Shown one piece after another: positions 39,892 through 49,289 of a stretch of DNA of 64,000 bases. The position numbers and the translations under genes are program-made. The stretch is from NCBI GenBank assembly GCA_035534435.1, contig DATLRX010000081.1, positions 1 to 64,000 of the forward strand. Reading direction: 5' to 3'. Position 1 is the stretch's first letter. Each line of letters opens with the position of its first letter. Source of the stretch: Palsa-851 sp035534435. Its GTDB lineage: Bacteria; Chloroflexota; Dormibacteria; Aeolococcales; Aeolococcaceae. Below the pieces are notes generated by a model that did not search any database, had not been told where the DNA came from, and saw only the letters and a program-made list of their open reading frames with translations.

Positions 39892-42501
39892 ATGACGCCA
39901 CTGGTGCATCGCCTTCGGGCTGGGTTCAGCCGGCGGACGCGTATCGAGCCGCGCCTGTGGCTCGTTGGCGCCCTTCTGGTGGCGGCCGGCATCGCGCTCT
40001 GGGTCGGCCACACCGCAGGACTGTCCTCGTTTCAGTCGCCGAGCTTCCCGTGGTGGGCATACGCTGCCGGCTTCTTCCTCGCGGCTCGCCTGGCCGCCAT
40101 GGACAACCCGCGCCGGGGCACCCAGGCGATCACGATGGCGGCGGTGCCATTCGTCGTCGGGCTGTTCCACGCGACCCCGACGGATCTCCTCCTCGGCTAC
40201 CTCGTGGGGACCGGCCTGTCGTCGGCAATGCGGAGACCGCTCGCGTTGTGGCAGACGGCGTTCGACCTGACCCGTTTCGTGGTCTTCGCCCAGATCGGCA
40301 TCTGGGTCTTCCGCGTCATGGCGGGAAGCCCGAACCTTCCGGTGTGGCACAGCGCGATAGCGGCCATCGCCGCGACCGTCATCACCGTGCTGCGTCGCGC
40401 CATCTCGGAGGCGGTCATCATCCACCCGCGCGATCGCAACTCGTGGATCGCAGTGGCCTACCACCTCGGCTCGGCATACGTGGCGGCGGTCACGTCGATG
40501 TGCATCGGCCTGATCGCCGTCCGCCTCATTCCCGTCGACCGTGCGGCGCTGGTCCCACTGACGGTGGTCACGATCGCGGTCCTCATGACCCACCGGGCAT
40601 GGGTACGGGAGCGGTACGACCACGAGGCCGCCGAGTTCCTGATCGGAGCCGTCGACGCGCTCGCCGGCCGCGACCTCGAGCCGTCGATCGTGCTGTTGCT
40701 CAACCGTGCCCGGGCCATCTATCACGCAGAGATCGCGCAACTCACGGTGTTCCCCTCGCAGGCCAACGAGAAAGCCTTTCGCACGACGGTCCGGCAGGGA
40801 TTCCCGGACGAGGTGATGGTCCCGCTGGGGCTCGGCGAGCTCGACGACGTCCTGGAGGCGGAGACTGCCGGCGTCATCGTGCGCGCCGGCGGCCCCGACG
40901 ACCCGAGCGCGCAGATGCTCGAGCGCCGCGGCGTTCGTGAGGCCATGGTCGCGCTGCTGCGCGGCGAGTCGCGAATGATCGGCAGCCTCATGGTCGGCGG
41001 CCACCTCGACGCGCGCGACTTCGACCAACGCGACCTCAAGCTGTTCCGCACGCTCGCCACGCGGACCACCGTGATCCTCGAGAACAGCCGCATGGAGCGG
41101 TCGATCGCGCGGCTCACGGAGCTCCAGGAACAGCTGACGCATCAGGCCTACCACGACTCGCTCACCGACCTCGCCAACCGGACGCTGTTCGGACAGCACA
41201 TCGACACCGCGCTGGCGCGAAGCGCCGAGGGCACCTCGAGCGTCGGGGTGATCTTCCTCGACATCGACGACTTCAAAGGCGTCAACGACACGCTCGGGCA
41301 CGCCGCCGGCGACGCCCTGCTCGTCGAGGTCGCCGCGCGGATTCGCTCGTGTCTGCGCCGGCCCGACACCGCCGCCCGCCTCGGGGGTGACGAGTTCGCT
41401 GTCCTGATCGAGGGCGTCGGCGGTGTCATCGAAGCCGAGCACGTCGCGCGTCGTGTGCTCGAAACGCTTCGCCGGCCGTTCGTGCTCGGCGGCAACACGA
41501 TCACCGTGCGCGCCTCGCTCGGCATCGCTGTTGCTGACAACGTTGCCGATAACGCGACGAGCCTCATGCGCCATGCGGACGTCGCGATGTACGCGGCCAA
41601 GGGTTCCGGGCGCGACCGGTACATCGTGTTCGCGCCCGGGATGGAGAGCGACGTCGTGCACCGGCGCCAGCTGCGCGGTGAGCTCGAGCGCGCGATGGAG
41701 GAGGAGCAGTTCGTCCTCCACTACCAGCCCGTCGTCAACCTCATCACCGGCGAGATCTCCGCGGTGGAGGCGCTCGTTCGCTGGCGTCATCCAACGCGCG
41801 GCATCGTCGCGCCCGGCGAGTTCATCCATGTCGCCGAGGAGAGCCGGCTGATCCTGCCGCTCGGCGCGTTCGTCCTCCGCACCGCGTGCACGACCGCACT
41901 GCGCCTCCAGCGGGAGTGCCCGCAGGAGGGGCCGCTGTCGGTCTGCGTGAACGTCTCGGTGATCCAGCTCAACAGCGTCACGTTCGTCCAGGACGTGCTC
42001 GGCATCGTCGACGACGTCGGCCTCCCTCCCGAGACGCTGGTCCTCGAGCTCACCGAGTCGATGCTGCTCGAGGACGCCGCGATGGTCTCCGCCAAGCTGG
42101 AGGCACTGCGGCGCAAGGGCATCCGCATCGCCATCGACGACTTCGGAACCGGTTACTCGTCGTTGAGCTACCTGCGCCGCCTGCCGGTCGACATCCTCAA
42201 GATCGCCAAGCCGTTCGTCGACGACCTCGGGAGCGGCGCCGACGAGGACTTCACCCGCGCCATCGTCAGCCTCGCCGAGGCCCTGCAGGTGCAGGTCATC
42301 GCGGAGGGCATCGAGGCGCCTGCCCAGGTGGCCCGGCTGCTCCAGCTCGGATGCCTTTCGGGACAGGGCAACCATCTCTGTCACCCGCTTCCGGAGAGCG
42401 AGATCGAGCAACTCCTTCGCAACGGCGGCATCGATCGCACGCGGCTCAAGTCCGAGCCCGTCGCCGCAGGCTACCTGCTGCCGCTCCGGTTGAGCCGCTG
42501 A
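39892..42501 (+). CDS. Membrane GGDEF-EAL protein (c-di-GMP turnover)
   Basis: About 869 residues from ATG 39892 (GTG 39865 possible). About five N-terminal helices (about 20-200) are followed by a GAF-like sensor region, a GGDEF domain with ARLGGDEFAVL near 497-507, and an EAL domain with AVEALVRWRHP near 622 and IDDFGTGYSS near 745. Both catalytic motifs look intact, so it could make and degrade c-di-GMP. Its stop overlaps the start of the second GGDEF-EAL gene by one base. Confidence 0.9.
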   Translation: MTPLVHRLRAGFSRRTRIEPRLWLVGALLVAAGIALWVGHTAGLSSFQSPSFPWWAYAAGFFLAARLAAMDNPRRGTQAITMAAVPFVVGLFHATPTDLLLGYLVGTGLSSAMRRPLALWQTAFDLTRFVVFAQIGIWVFRVMAGSPNLPVWHSAIAAIAATVITVLRRAISEAVIIHPRDRNSWIAVAYHLGSAYVAAVTSMCIGLIAVRLIPVDRAALVPLTVVTIAVLMTHRAWVRERYDHEAAEFLIGAVDALAGRDLEPSIVLLLNRARAIYHAEIAQLTVFPSQANEKAFRTTVRQGFPDEVMVPLGLGELDDVLEAETAGVIVRAGGPDDPSAQMLERRGVREAMVALLRGESRMIGSLMVGGHLDARDFDQRDLKLFRTLATRTTVILENSRMERSIARLTELQEQLTHQAYHDSLTDLANRTLFGQHIDTALARSAEGTSSVGVIFLDIDDFKGVNDTLGHAAGDALLVEVAARIRSCLRRPDTAARLGGDEFAVLIEGVGGVIEAEHVARRVLETLRRPFVLGGNTITVRASLGIAVADNVADNATSLMRHADVAMYAAKGSGRDRYIVFAPGMESDVVHRRQLRGELERAMEEEQFVLHYQPVVNLITGEISAVEALVRWRHPTRGIVAPGEFIHVAEESRLILPLGAFVLRTACTTALRLQRECPQEGPLSVCVNVSVIQLNSVTFVQDVLGIVDDVGLPPETLVLELTESMLLEDAAMVSAKLEALRRKGIRIAIDDFGTGYSSLSYLRRLPVDILKIAKPFVDDLGSGADEDFTRAIVSLAEALQVQVIAEGIEAPAQVARLLQLGCLSGQGNHLCHPLPESEIEQLLRNGGIDRTRLKSEPVAAGYLLPLRLSR

Positions 42502-44519
42502 TGGGAACGACGGTGCTCGCCGTGCTTGCCGTCGCGGTCATCGCCATCGGCATCGGTGCGGTCGCATGGGTGACGGTGCATCGCGAGCTGGCGAGCGCCG
42601 GCTTCCTGCACAACGCGAGCGTGGGCCTGCTCGAGGCGCGCGACCTCGAGGCCGCTTCGGTCGACCTCCTCCGTCGAGCGACGTCGAAGTTCGGCGCCGA
42701 GTGCGCCGAGCTGACCCTCATCCCAGAGCAGGGAAGTCCGGCCGCCTTCAGGACAACGCTGCGCGGCTCCGAGCCGGTGGACGTCATGCGCGCCGTCGAC
42801 CTCGAGGACGACGGGACCGCCGCGCTGTCGCCGCCCATCTTCGGAGTCGTCCATCTCGCATCCGCGGCGGCGGATCCCTGGGTCTCCCGCCTGACGATGC
42901 GGCTCGGCATCACCGGCGGCCTCGCCGTGTCGCTGCGCGTCGACGGGCTCACGATCGGATACCTCGCGCTCGGCATCAGCCGGCTCGACCGGCCGTCGGC
43001 CCGCGCCGACGACCAGACACTTCAGGAGCTGGCGAACGTCGCGGCCTTGACGATCGAGCGGAGCCGGCTGCACGACGCGCTCCTCCGGCTCACCGCACTG
43101 CAGAACGAGCTTGCCGACCGTGCCTTCCACGACCCGCTCACCCATCTCGCCAACCCCGCGCTGTTCATGGACCGGATGGAGCGCGCGCTGCTCGAGCGTG
43201 ACCCGGAGCGCCACCTCGTGAGCGTCATCGCCGTCGACCTCGTCGACTTTCGCAGGATCAACGCCAGGCACGGCCACGCGGGTGGGGACGCCGTCCTGAT
43301 CGAGGTCGGTCGCCGCTTGCGAGAATGTCTCCGCCGCACCGACACCGCGGCCCGCCTCGGAGGCGACGAGTTCGCACTGCTGCTGCCCGAGGTCATCCAC
43401 CCGCGTGAGGCGGAGCTGATCGCACAGCGTGTCGTGGAGGCGCTCGCCGTCCCCGTCGAGGTCAACGGCAGCCGTCTGTCCGTCAGTGCGTCGGTCGGTC
43501 TCGCCTCGGCGAACAGCGCCGACATCCCCGCAGCGACCCTCCTCCGCAATGCCACCGACGCCGCCCGCGAGGCCCGGGATAGAGGTGCGACGGGCTTCCG
43601 GGCCCACGGTGGCATCATCGCCGGTCCGGTCGATTCGGATCTTCCCGGGGAGCTGCAGGCAGCGCTCGACAACGGGGAGTTCGTTGTCCACTACCAGCCG
43701 ATCGTCGAGCTCAAGACCGGCCGCATCCTGGGCGCCGAGGCGCTGGTGCGGTGGCAGCACCCGGTCCGGGGACTGCTCGCGCCGATCGATTTCCTCTCCG
43801 TCGCCGTCGAATGCAACCTCGCCGAGAAGATCGAGGAGTTCGTGCTGCGGAGGGCGTGCCAGCAGCTCCGTCGCTGGCAGAACGCCTACCCTGCGACACC
43901 CGAGCTGGCGATCTCCGTCAACGTTTCGGCGGGCGCACTCGGAAAGCGTGAGCTCGTCCAGCGCGTCGCCAGGTGCCTGGAGGAGGTGCAGGTGGATCCC
44001 GCCTGCCTCATCCTCGAGGTGACCGAGAACGTCGTCCTCCAGGACCTCCACGGCACCATCGCCGCCTTCGATGCCCTGCAGCGCGCCGGGGTGCACGTGG
44101 CGATCGACAACGTCGGCACCGGCTACACGTCGCTTGCGTACCTCCGGCGCCTGCCGATCGACATCCTCAAGATCGCGCGGCCGCTCGTCGCCGAGCTGGG
44201 GGATCCGAGCTCGAGCGGGGAGCTCGCCGCCACCGTCGTCCGCCACGGCGAGGCGCTGCGTCTCGCTCTGGTTGCCGAAGGTGTCGAGACGCCCCTGCAG
44301 GTCGAGCGCCTCAACGCGCTCGGTTGCAGCATGGCGCAGGGGTTCCACCTCGCCCGCCCATGCGACGTGGAGGCGATGGAGACACTGCTCGCGCGTGGCG
44401 GCCTCGATCCCGCGCAGTTCATGCGCACGGCACCACTGGCGCGCTCGATTCCTCGCCAGAAGGCACCTCGACCGCGGCGCGTACCCTCGACGCGTGCAGC
44501 AGCGCGAAACCCTGCGTGA
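42501..44519 (+). CDS. Second GGDEF-EAL protein, EAL motif altered
   Basis: 672 residues from ATG 42501. One N-terminal helix (about 4-24), a GAF-like region, GGDEF with ARLGGDEFALL near 285-295, and EAL with GAEALVRWQHP near 412. The conserved DDFGTGYS is changed to DNVGTGYT near 535, replacing a metal-binding aspartate. The protein may be a cyclase or a c-di-GMP sensor rather than a phosphodiesterase. It is a paralog of the preceding protein without the multi-helix N-terminus. Confidence 0.9.
   Translation: MGTTVLAVLAVAVIAIGIGAVAWVTVHRELASAGFLHNASVGLLEARDLEAASVDLLRRATSKFGAECAELTLIPEQGSPAAFRTTLRGSEPVDVMRAVDLEDDGTAALSPPIFGVVHLASAAADPWVSRLTMRLGITGGLAVSLRVDGLTIGYLALGISRLDRPSARADDQTLQELANVAALTIERSRLHDALLRLTALQNELADRAFHDPLTHLANPALFMDRMERALLERDPERHLVSVIAVDLVDFRRINARHGHAGGDAVLIEVGRRLRECLRRTDTAARLGGDEFALLLPEVIHPREAELIAQRVVEALAVPVEVNGSRLSVSASVGLASANSADIPAATLLRNATDAAREARDRGATGFRAHGGIIAGPVDSDLPGELQAALDNGEFVVHYQPIVELKTGRILGAEALVRWQHPVRGLLAPIDFLSVAVECNLAEKIEEFVLRRACQQLRRWQNAYPATPELAISVNVSAGALGKRELVQRVARCLEEVQVDPACLILEVTENVVLQDLHGTIAAFDALQRAGVHVAIDNVGTGYTSLAYLRRLPIDILKIARPLVAELGDPSSSGELAATVVRHGEALRLALVAEGVETPLQVERLNALGCSMAQGFHLARPCDVEAMETLLARGGLDPAQFMRTAPLARSIPRQKAPRPRRVPSTRAAARNPA
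44482..44487 (+). promoter_or_regulatory. -10 box of the inositol-monophosphatase-like gene
   Basis: TACCCT lies inside the 3' end of the GGDEF-EAL gene and ends 6 nt before GTG 44494, consistent with leaderless transcription. Confidence 0.3.
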
Positions 44520-45273
44520 GCTCGCCGTGGCCGCGGCCGCCTCGGCAGCCGCATTCGTCGTCCGGGCCCACGCCGGCACGGGTCCGCTGACGGCGGAGGT
44601 CAAGAGCCCAGGCGACTATGTGACCGAGGTCGATCGCGCGGCGGAGCAGGCCGCGATCGAGGTGCTGCGCGCGGGAGCCCCGGACATCTCGATCCTCGCG
44701 GAGGAGGCGGGCGGGCTCCGCTCGGAGCGCATGTGGGTGGTCGACCCCATCGACGGCACGACCAATTTCCTGCGCGGCTTCCCCGTCGTCGGGGTGAGCG
44801 TCGCGCTCGTCGAGGCGGGCCAACCCGTGGTCGGAGCGGTGAACGCGCCGCTTCTCGGCGCGTCGTGGAGCGCGGCTGCGGGTCAGGGAGCCACCGATGA
44901 TCGCGGCCGGCGGCTCTCTGTTTCGACGCATCCGGGGGCCGGCATCGTCGCCACCGGGTTCCCGTTCCGGCGCAAGGAGCGCCTGCCGCGCTATCTCGGC
45001 GTCCTCGAGCAGGCGCTGGCCCGGTTCGAGGACCTGCGCCGGGCCGGTGCGGCGAGCCTCGACCTCGCCTACGTTGCCGCCGGGGTCTTCGACGGCTTCT
45101 TCGAGCTCGGTCTCGGGATCTGGGACATCGCCGCGGGAGCGTTGCTCGTGCGTGAGGCGGGCGGTGTCGTGACCGATTGGGCCGGCAACGCGGACGCCGC
45201 GTTCGTCAGCGGCGACATCCTCGCCGGCACCCCGGCCTGGCACTCGGCGATGCTCGAGATCGTCGGCTCGTAA
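44494..45273 (+). CDS. Inositol-monophosphatase family phosphatase
   Basis: 259 residues. Metal-binding motifs are ILAEEAGG (near 67), WVVDPIDGTTNF (near 80) and GIWDIAAGALLVREAGG (near 209). Family members dephosphorylate inositol phosphates, histidinol phosphate or PAP; the sequence does not decide. GTG 44494 overlaps the previous gene by 26 bp. Confidence 0.88.
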   Translation: MQQRETLRELAVAAAASAAAFVVRAHAGTGPLTAEVKSPGDYVTEVDRAAEQAAIEVLRAGAPDISILAEEAGGLRSERMWVVDPIDGTTNFLRGFPVVGVSVALVEAGQPVVGAVNAPLLGASWSAAAGQGATDDRGRRLSVSTHPGAGIVATGFPFRRKERLPRYLGVLEQALARFEDLRRAGAASLDLAYVAAGVFDGFFELGLGIWDIAAGALLVREAGGVVTDWAGNADAAFVSGDILAGTPAWHSAMLEIVGS

Positions 45274-45329
45274 CTGCGTCGACCCTCGGGCGCCTTATGC
45301 CCTGACGACACTCATCCCTCTCGGAGGCT

Positions 45330-45335
45330 TATAAG
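45330..45335 (+). promoter_or_regulatory. -10 box of fabI
   Basis: TATAAG ends 11 nt before GTG 45347, giving at most a few leader bases. Confidence 0.4.
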
Positions 45336-45346
45336 GTACGTCGGTT

Positions 45347-46174
45347 GTGAGTAGCCCAGGAATCAAATCGACCACCGACCTGCTGCGCGGGAAACGCATC
45401 CTCGTCACCGGGGTCCTGACCCCGAAGAGCATCGCGTTCGCGATCGCCGCCGCCTGCCAGGGCGCCGGGGCGCAGGTGGTGCTCACCTCGTTCGGACGGG
45501 CAATGAGCCTCACCCAGCGCAGCGCGAGCCGGCTCGACCCGGTGCCTGAGGTCCTCGAGCTGGACGTCACGGACGTCGCCCAGGCGCAGGCCGTCGCCGA
45601 CCACATCCGCGGCACGCTCGGTGGCATCGACGGCGTCGTCCACGCGATCGGGTTCGCTCCCGAGGACTGCCTCGGCGGCGGCTTCCTCGACGCGCCGTGG
45701 AGCTCTGTGGCGACGGCCTTCCACGTCAGCAGCTACTCGCTGCGAACGCTGGCCGCCGCATTTTCGCCATTGATGCCAGCAACCGGCGGCTCCATCGTCG
45801 CGCTCACGTTCGACGCGCGCATCGCCTGGCCGCTCTACGACTGGATGGGCCCGGCAAAGGCGGCGCTCGAGTCGATCGCGCGGTATCTGGCGCGCGAGCT
45901 CGGCCCCGGAAAGATCCGGGTCAACACCATCGCCGCCGGTCCCCTGGAGACGATCGCCGCGCGCTCGATCCCGGGATTCGAGGTGCTGAAATCGTCATGG
46001 GGCATGCAGGCGCCGCTCGGCTGGGACAGCGCCGACAGCGGTCCGGTCGCGGACGTCACGGCCTTTCTGCTGAGCGATCTCTCGCGGGCGATCACCGGCG
46101 AGATGATCCATGTCGACGGCGGCTATCACTCCCAGGGAGCGCAACTGATCCCGCAGGCAGAGGTGAACAAATGA
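45347..46174 (+). CDS. fabI: Enoyl-ACP reductase, InhA-type FabI
   Basis: 275 residues, SDR fold. GKRILVTGVLTPKSIAFAIA is the cofactor motif; VVHAIGFAPEDCLGG and YDWMGPAKAALESIARYLARE include the Tyr/Lys pair. The substrate-loop region GWDSADSGPVADVTAFLLSD and the end GEMIHVDGGYHSQG resemble mycobacterial InhA. It reduces enoyl-ACP with NADH in fatty-acid elongation. Its stop overlaps the fabF start (ATGA). Confidence 0.9.
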   Translation: MSSPGIKSTTDLLRGKRILVTGVLTPKSIAFAIAAACQGAGAQVVLTSFGRAMSLTQRSASRLDPVPEVLELDVTDVAQAQAVADHIRGTLGGIDGVVHAIGFAPEDCLGGGFLDAPWSSVATAFHVSSYSLRTLAAAFSPLMPATGGSIVALTFDARIAWPLYDWMGPAKAALESIARYLARELGPGKIRVNTIAAGPLETIAARSIPGFEVLKSSWGMQAPLGWDSADSGPVADVTAFLLSDLSRAITGEMIHVDGGYHSQGAQLIPQAEVNK

Positions 46175-47436
46175 GCAGCACGAACGGAAACGGCGGCGGA
46201 CCTCGCGTCGCCATCACGGGCATCGGCGCGGTGACGCCCCTCGGGCTGGACGCCGAGTCCACGTGGCAGTCGTGCCGCCGCGGCAGGGGCGGGATCGGGC
46301 CGATCACGGCGTTCGACGCCTCGCACCTCACGACGCAGATCGCCGGCCAGGTCAAGGGTTTCGACCCCGAGGCGGTCCTCGGCAAGAAGGAAGCCCGCCG
46401 CATGAGTCGCTGCACGCAGCTCGCGGTGTTCGCCGCGCGTCAGGCGATCGAGGACTCCGGCCTGGACATCAGGTCGATGGCCGAGGACGTGGGCGTGCTC
46501 GTCGCATCCGGTGTCGGTGGCATCGAGGTGATCGAGCGCAACGTCCTGGCGCTGTACAACCAGGGTCCGCGTCGCGTCTCGCCGTTCACGGTGCCGTCGA
46601 TGATCATCGACATGCCCGCCGGCGCCATCGCCATCGAGTGCGGCGCGAAAGGCGTGAACTACGCCATCGTCAGTGCATGCGCGTCGTCCGGCCATGCCAT
46701 CGGTGAGGCCGCCGAGTGGATCCGGCGCGGCGAGGCGACCGCGATCATCACCGGCGGGACCGAGGCATCCATCACCAACATCAGCGTCGCGGCCTTCGAC
46801 GCCATGCAGGCACTGTCCACGCGAAACGACGAGCCGGAACGCGCCTCGCGACCGTTCGACAAGGACCGGGACGGCTTCGTGATGGGCGAGGGCGCGGGCA
46901 TGTTCGTGCTCGAGGACTGGGGTCACGCCGTCGCGCGTGGCGCGCGCATCTACGGCGAGGTGGCGGGGTACGGCGCAACCGCGGACGCGTACCACATCAC
47001 CCAGCCCGATGAGCAGGGCGACGGCGCGCGTCGCTGCATCCTGCGCTCGCTCAAACGCGCGGGCCGCGGACCCGACGAGGTCGACTACATCAACGCGCAC
47101 GGCACGTCCACGCAGATGAACGACGCCGCCGAGACCAAGGCGGTCAAGGCCGCGCTCGGCGAGGTCGCGGGAACGATCCCGATGTCCTCGACCAAGTCGA
47201 TGCACGGGCATCTGCTCGGGGCGGCCGGTGCGGTGGAGGCGGTCATCACCGTTCTTGCCATTCGTGACCAGTTCGTGCCACCGACGATCAACCTCGACGA
47301 GCCGGATCCGGAGTGCGACCTCGACTACGTTCCGAATCACGGGCGCGACGCGCGCATCGACTTCGCGCTCAGCACGTCGTATGGATTTGGCGGGCACAAC
47401 GTGTGCCTGGCGCTGGCCCGCGCGGATGGAGCCTGA
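46171..47436 (+). CDS. fabF: Beta-ketoacyl-ACP synthase II
   Basis: 421 residues. Catalytic triad: Cys in SACASSGHAIGEA, His in YINAHGTSTQMND and His in STKSMHGHLLGAAG. It starts VAITGIGAVTPLG and ends SYGFGGHNVCLAL. It elongates acyl-ACP with malonyl-ACP. Coupling to fabI makes a compact elongation pair; other fab genes are absent here. Confidence 0.95.
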   Translation: MSSTNGNGGGPRVAITGIGAVTPLGLDAESTWQSCRRGRGGIGPITAFDASHLTTQIAGQVKGFDPEAVLGKKEARRMSRCTQLAVFAARQAIEDSGLDIRSMAEDVGVLVASGVGGIEVIERNVLALYNQGPRRVSPFTVPSMIIDMPAGAIAIECGAKGVNYAIVSACASSGHAIGEAAEWIRRGEATAIITGGTEASITNISVAAFDAMQALSTRNDEPERASRPFDKDRDGFVMGEGAGMFVLEDWGHAVARGARIYGEVAGYGATADAYHITQPDEQGDGARRCILRSLKRAGRGPDEVDYINAHGTSTQMNDAAETKAVKAALGEVAGTIPMSSTKSMHGHLLGAAGAVEAVITVLAIRDQFVPPTINLDEPDPECDLDYVPNHGRDARIDFALSTSYGFGGHNVCLALARADGA

Positions 47437-47965
47437 CGGGCTCGTTCGCAGTGCCGGTTCAGGGCGCATCACGCTGCGTCGCGCCGACATCACGACGCTG
47501 CGCGTCGACGCCATCGTCAATGCGGCGAACAGCGCACTGGTCCGCGGTGGTGGCGTTGATGGGGCGATCCACCGGGCTGCCGGCCCCGAGCTGAGCCGCG
47601 AGCTCGGGGAGCACTCCAGAGGGTGTGCGACCGGGTCCGCCGTGATCACGGGCGCCGGCCGCCTCGGCGCCCGCTACGTCATCCACGCGGTCGGGCCCCG
47701 CTGGCGCGACGGGGCGCACGACGAGCAGGCCCTGCTCGCGTCGGCATATCGGTCCGCCTTCGCGCTTGCGGCCGGACATGGCTGCGTCACGGTGGCCGTG
47801 CCCTCGATCAGCACCGGGATCTACGGCTTCCCGATCGAGCGCGCGGCGCCGATCGCCGTCGAGGAGGCGAGGGCGGCGCTGACGGAGGACGGGACGTCCC
47901 TGCGGGAGATCATGTTCGCGCTGTTCTCCCCGTCCGATCTCGAGGTCTTCGCGAGGGTCCTGTGA
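47426..47965 (+). CDS. Macro-domain ADP-ribose hydrolase
   Basis: 179 residues from ATG 47426, overlapping fabF by 11 bp. ADITTLRVDAIVNAANSALVRGGGVDGAIHRAAG is the ADP-ribose-binding loop, and PSISTGIYGFPIERAAPIAVEEA the second loop. The family hydrolyses O-acetyl-ADP-ribose or protein ADP-ribosylation. The link with fatty-acid synthesis genes may be only positional. Confidence 0.92.
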   Translation: MEPDGLVRSAGSGRITLRRADITTLRVDAIVNAANSALVRGGGVDGAIHRAAGPELSRELGEHSRGCATGSAVITGAGRLGARYVIHAVGPRWRDGAHDEQALLASAYRSAFALAAGHGCVTVAVPSISTGIYGFPIERAAPIAVEEARAALTEDGTSLREIMFALFSPSDLEVFARVL

Positions 47966-47972
47966 CGCCACC

Positions 47973-48002
47973 TTGACGGTCGCGTGGGCGATCTGGTCAT
48001 AG
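47973..48002 (+). promoter_or_regulatory. Promoter of the GT87-like gene
   Basis: TTGACG (47973-47978), 18-bp spacer, TCATAG (47997-48002). The start codon at 48017 lies 14 nt beyond the -10. Confidence 0.4.
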
Positions 48003-48016
48003 AGTGAGCAGGGCCA

Positions 48017-49270
48017 GTGCCAGTGCGCCCGCGGTGGTTCGCCGCCGCCCTCATCACCGTCGCCTCGATCGTCCTCGCGCACTACGCGCAGGTCTGGACG
48101 GTCGTGCCCTCCTCGCTGGCCCCGACGAGCGACTTCGCCGGGACGTACGTGGCCGCGACGCTCGTCCGGACCGGGCACGCAGCTCAGATGTACGACCCGG
48201 CGGCGGAGCAACGAGCCCTCGTCGAGAGTGGTGCGCCGTCGGGGCACGACGACATCCCGTTCGAGAACCCGCCGGGAGCCGCCGTGGTGGCGCTGCCGTT
48301 CAGCCTGCTCGGCGCGGGGGCGGCATGGCGGGCCTGGTCGGTCCTGCAGCTCATGCTCATCGTCGTGTCGCTCTGGCTGGCGGCTCGGGCGGCGCCCTGG
48401 CCCGCCACGATGTCCCGGCTTCCCAAGGTCGCGATCGCGCTCATCGCTCTGGGAGGATTCGGCACGGGGCTCGTGCTCCTCGAAGGCCAGTGGGACGGCG
48501 TTTCCGTTCTGGGCCTGGCGATTGCCTCTGTCGCGTGGCGTCGCGGCAGACCGGGCGCCGCGGGCTTCGCGCTCGGGTTCACGGCGGCGATCGCCAAACC
48601 GCAGCTCGTGATCGGCATCGGTGCCTACATGCTCGGCCGCCGTGACTGGCGCGGGATCGCCGGCGCGCTTGCCGGCGCGGCGGTCACGGTGCTCATCGGG
48701 TTGCTCGCAGACGGCCCGCACGGGCTGGTCTCGTTCGTCTCGGCGATCGCGACGCCGCACGACTCACCGACGGCGGAGATGCAGGGCAGCAGCGGGCTCT
48801 TCGGTTCGCTGCTGGGCCAGGCGCCGGGTGTCTTTCTTCTCTCGATCGGGGCGGGCCTGGTCGCAGCCATCGGCGCGGGCTGGATCGGAGCGATCACGCG
48901 GCGTCGTGCCGATCTCTTCGAACCCTCACTCTGCGCTGCCGTGGCACTCTCGCTCTTCGCGTCCCCGCATCTCCTCGGCCATGACCTCACCCTGCTCGCT
49001 CCGGTGCTGATCGGCGGCCTCGCATGGCTGGCTGGTCGACCAACCGAGGCGGTGTGGCCTGGCCCAGGCACGCTCGCCGTCATCGCCGGATGGGCGCTCC
49101 TTTCCGTGGCGACGATGAGCGACCTGGCCCAGAACACCGTCGGACCCCCCGGCCGCGCGACCCCATGGGCGCTCCTGCTCGTGGCCACAACCTGGTGCGC
49201 GTTGACCGTCACCTCGCTGTCCGCGGGCGCGGCCCGGCCTGCACGAGAACGTCGATCCGCCGTAGCGTAG
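48017..49270 (+). CDS. GT87/DUF2029-like membrane glycosyltransferase
   Basis: 417 residues with about ten hydrophobic helices. After helix 1 comes SDFAGTYVAATLVRTGHAAQMYDP, the acidic extracytoplasmic loop of polyprenyl-phosphate-mannose-dependent transferases. FENPPGAAVVALPFSLL and GFTAAIAKPQLV are also typical of DUF2029. It probably transfers a sugar from a lipid carrier outside the cytoplasm. GTG 48017 is used. Confidence 0.82.
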   Translation: MPVRPRWFAAALITVASIVLAHYAQVWTVVPSSLAPTSDFAGTYVAATLVRTGHAAQMYDPAAEQRALVESGAPSGHDDIPFENPPGAAVVALPFSLLGAGAAWRAWSVLQLMLIVVSLWLAARAAPWPATMSRLPKVAIALIALGGFGTGLVLLEGQWDGVSVLGLAIASVAWRRGRPGAAGFALGFTAAIAKPQLVIGIGAYMLGRRDWRGIAGALAGAAVTVLIGLLADGPHGLVSFVSAIATPHDSPTAEMQGSSGLFGSLLGQAPGVFLLSIGAGLVAAIGAGWIGAITRRRADLFEPSLCAAVALSLFASPHLLGHDLTLLAPVLIGGLAWLAGRPTEAVWPGPGTLAVIAGWALLSVATMSDLAQNTVGPPGRATPWALLLVATTWCALTVTSLSAGAARPARERRSAVA

Positions 49271-49289
49271 TAGTTGATCTGACGCGCAC

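Noticed and set aside
39538..42411. 957-codon leftward frame opposite the first GGDEF-EAL gene
   Set aside because: The longest shadow frame in the window, but it is low complexity and antisense to intact GGDEF and EAL motifs.
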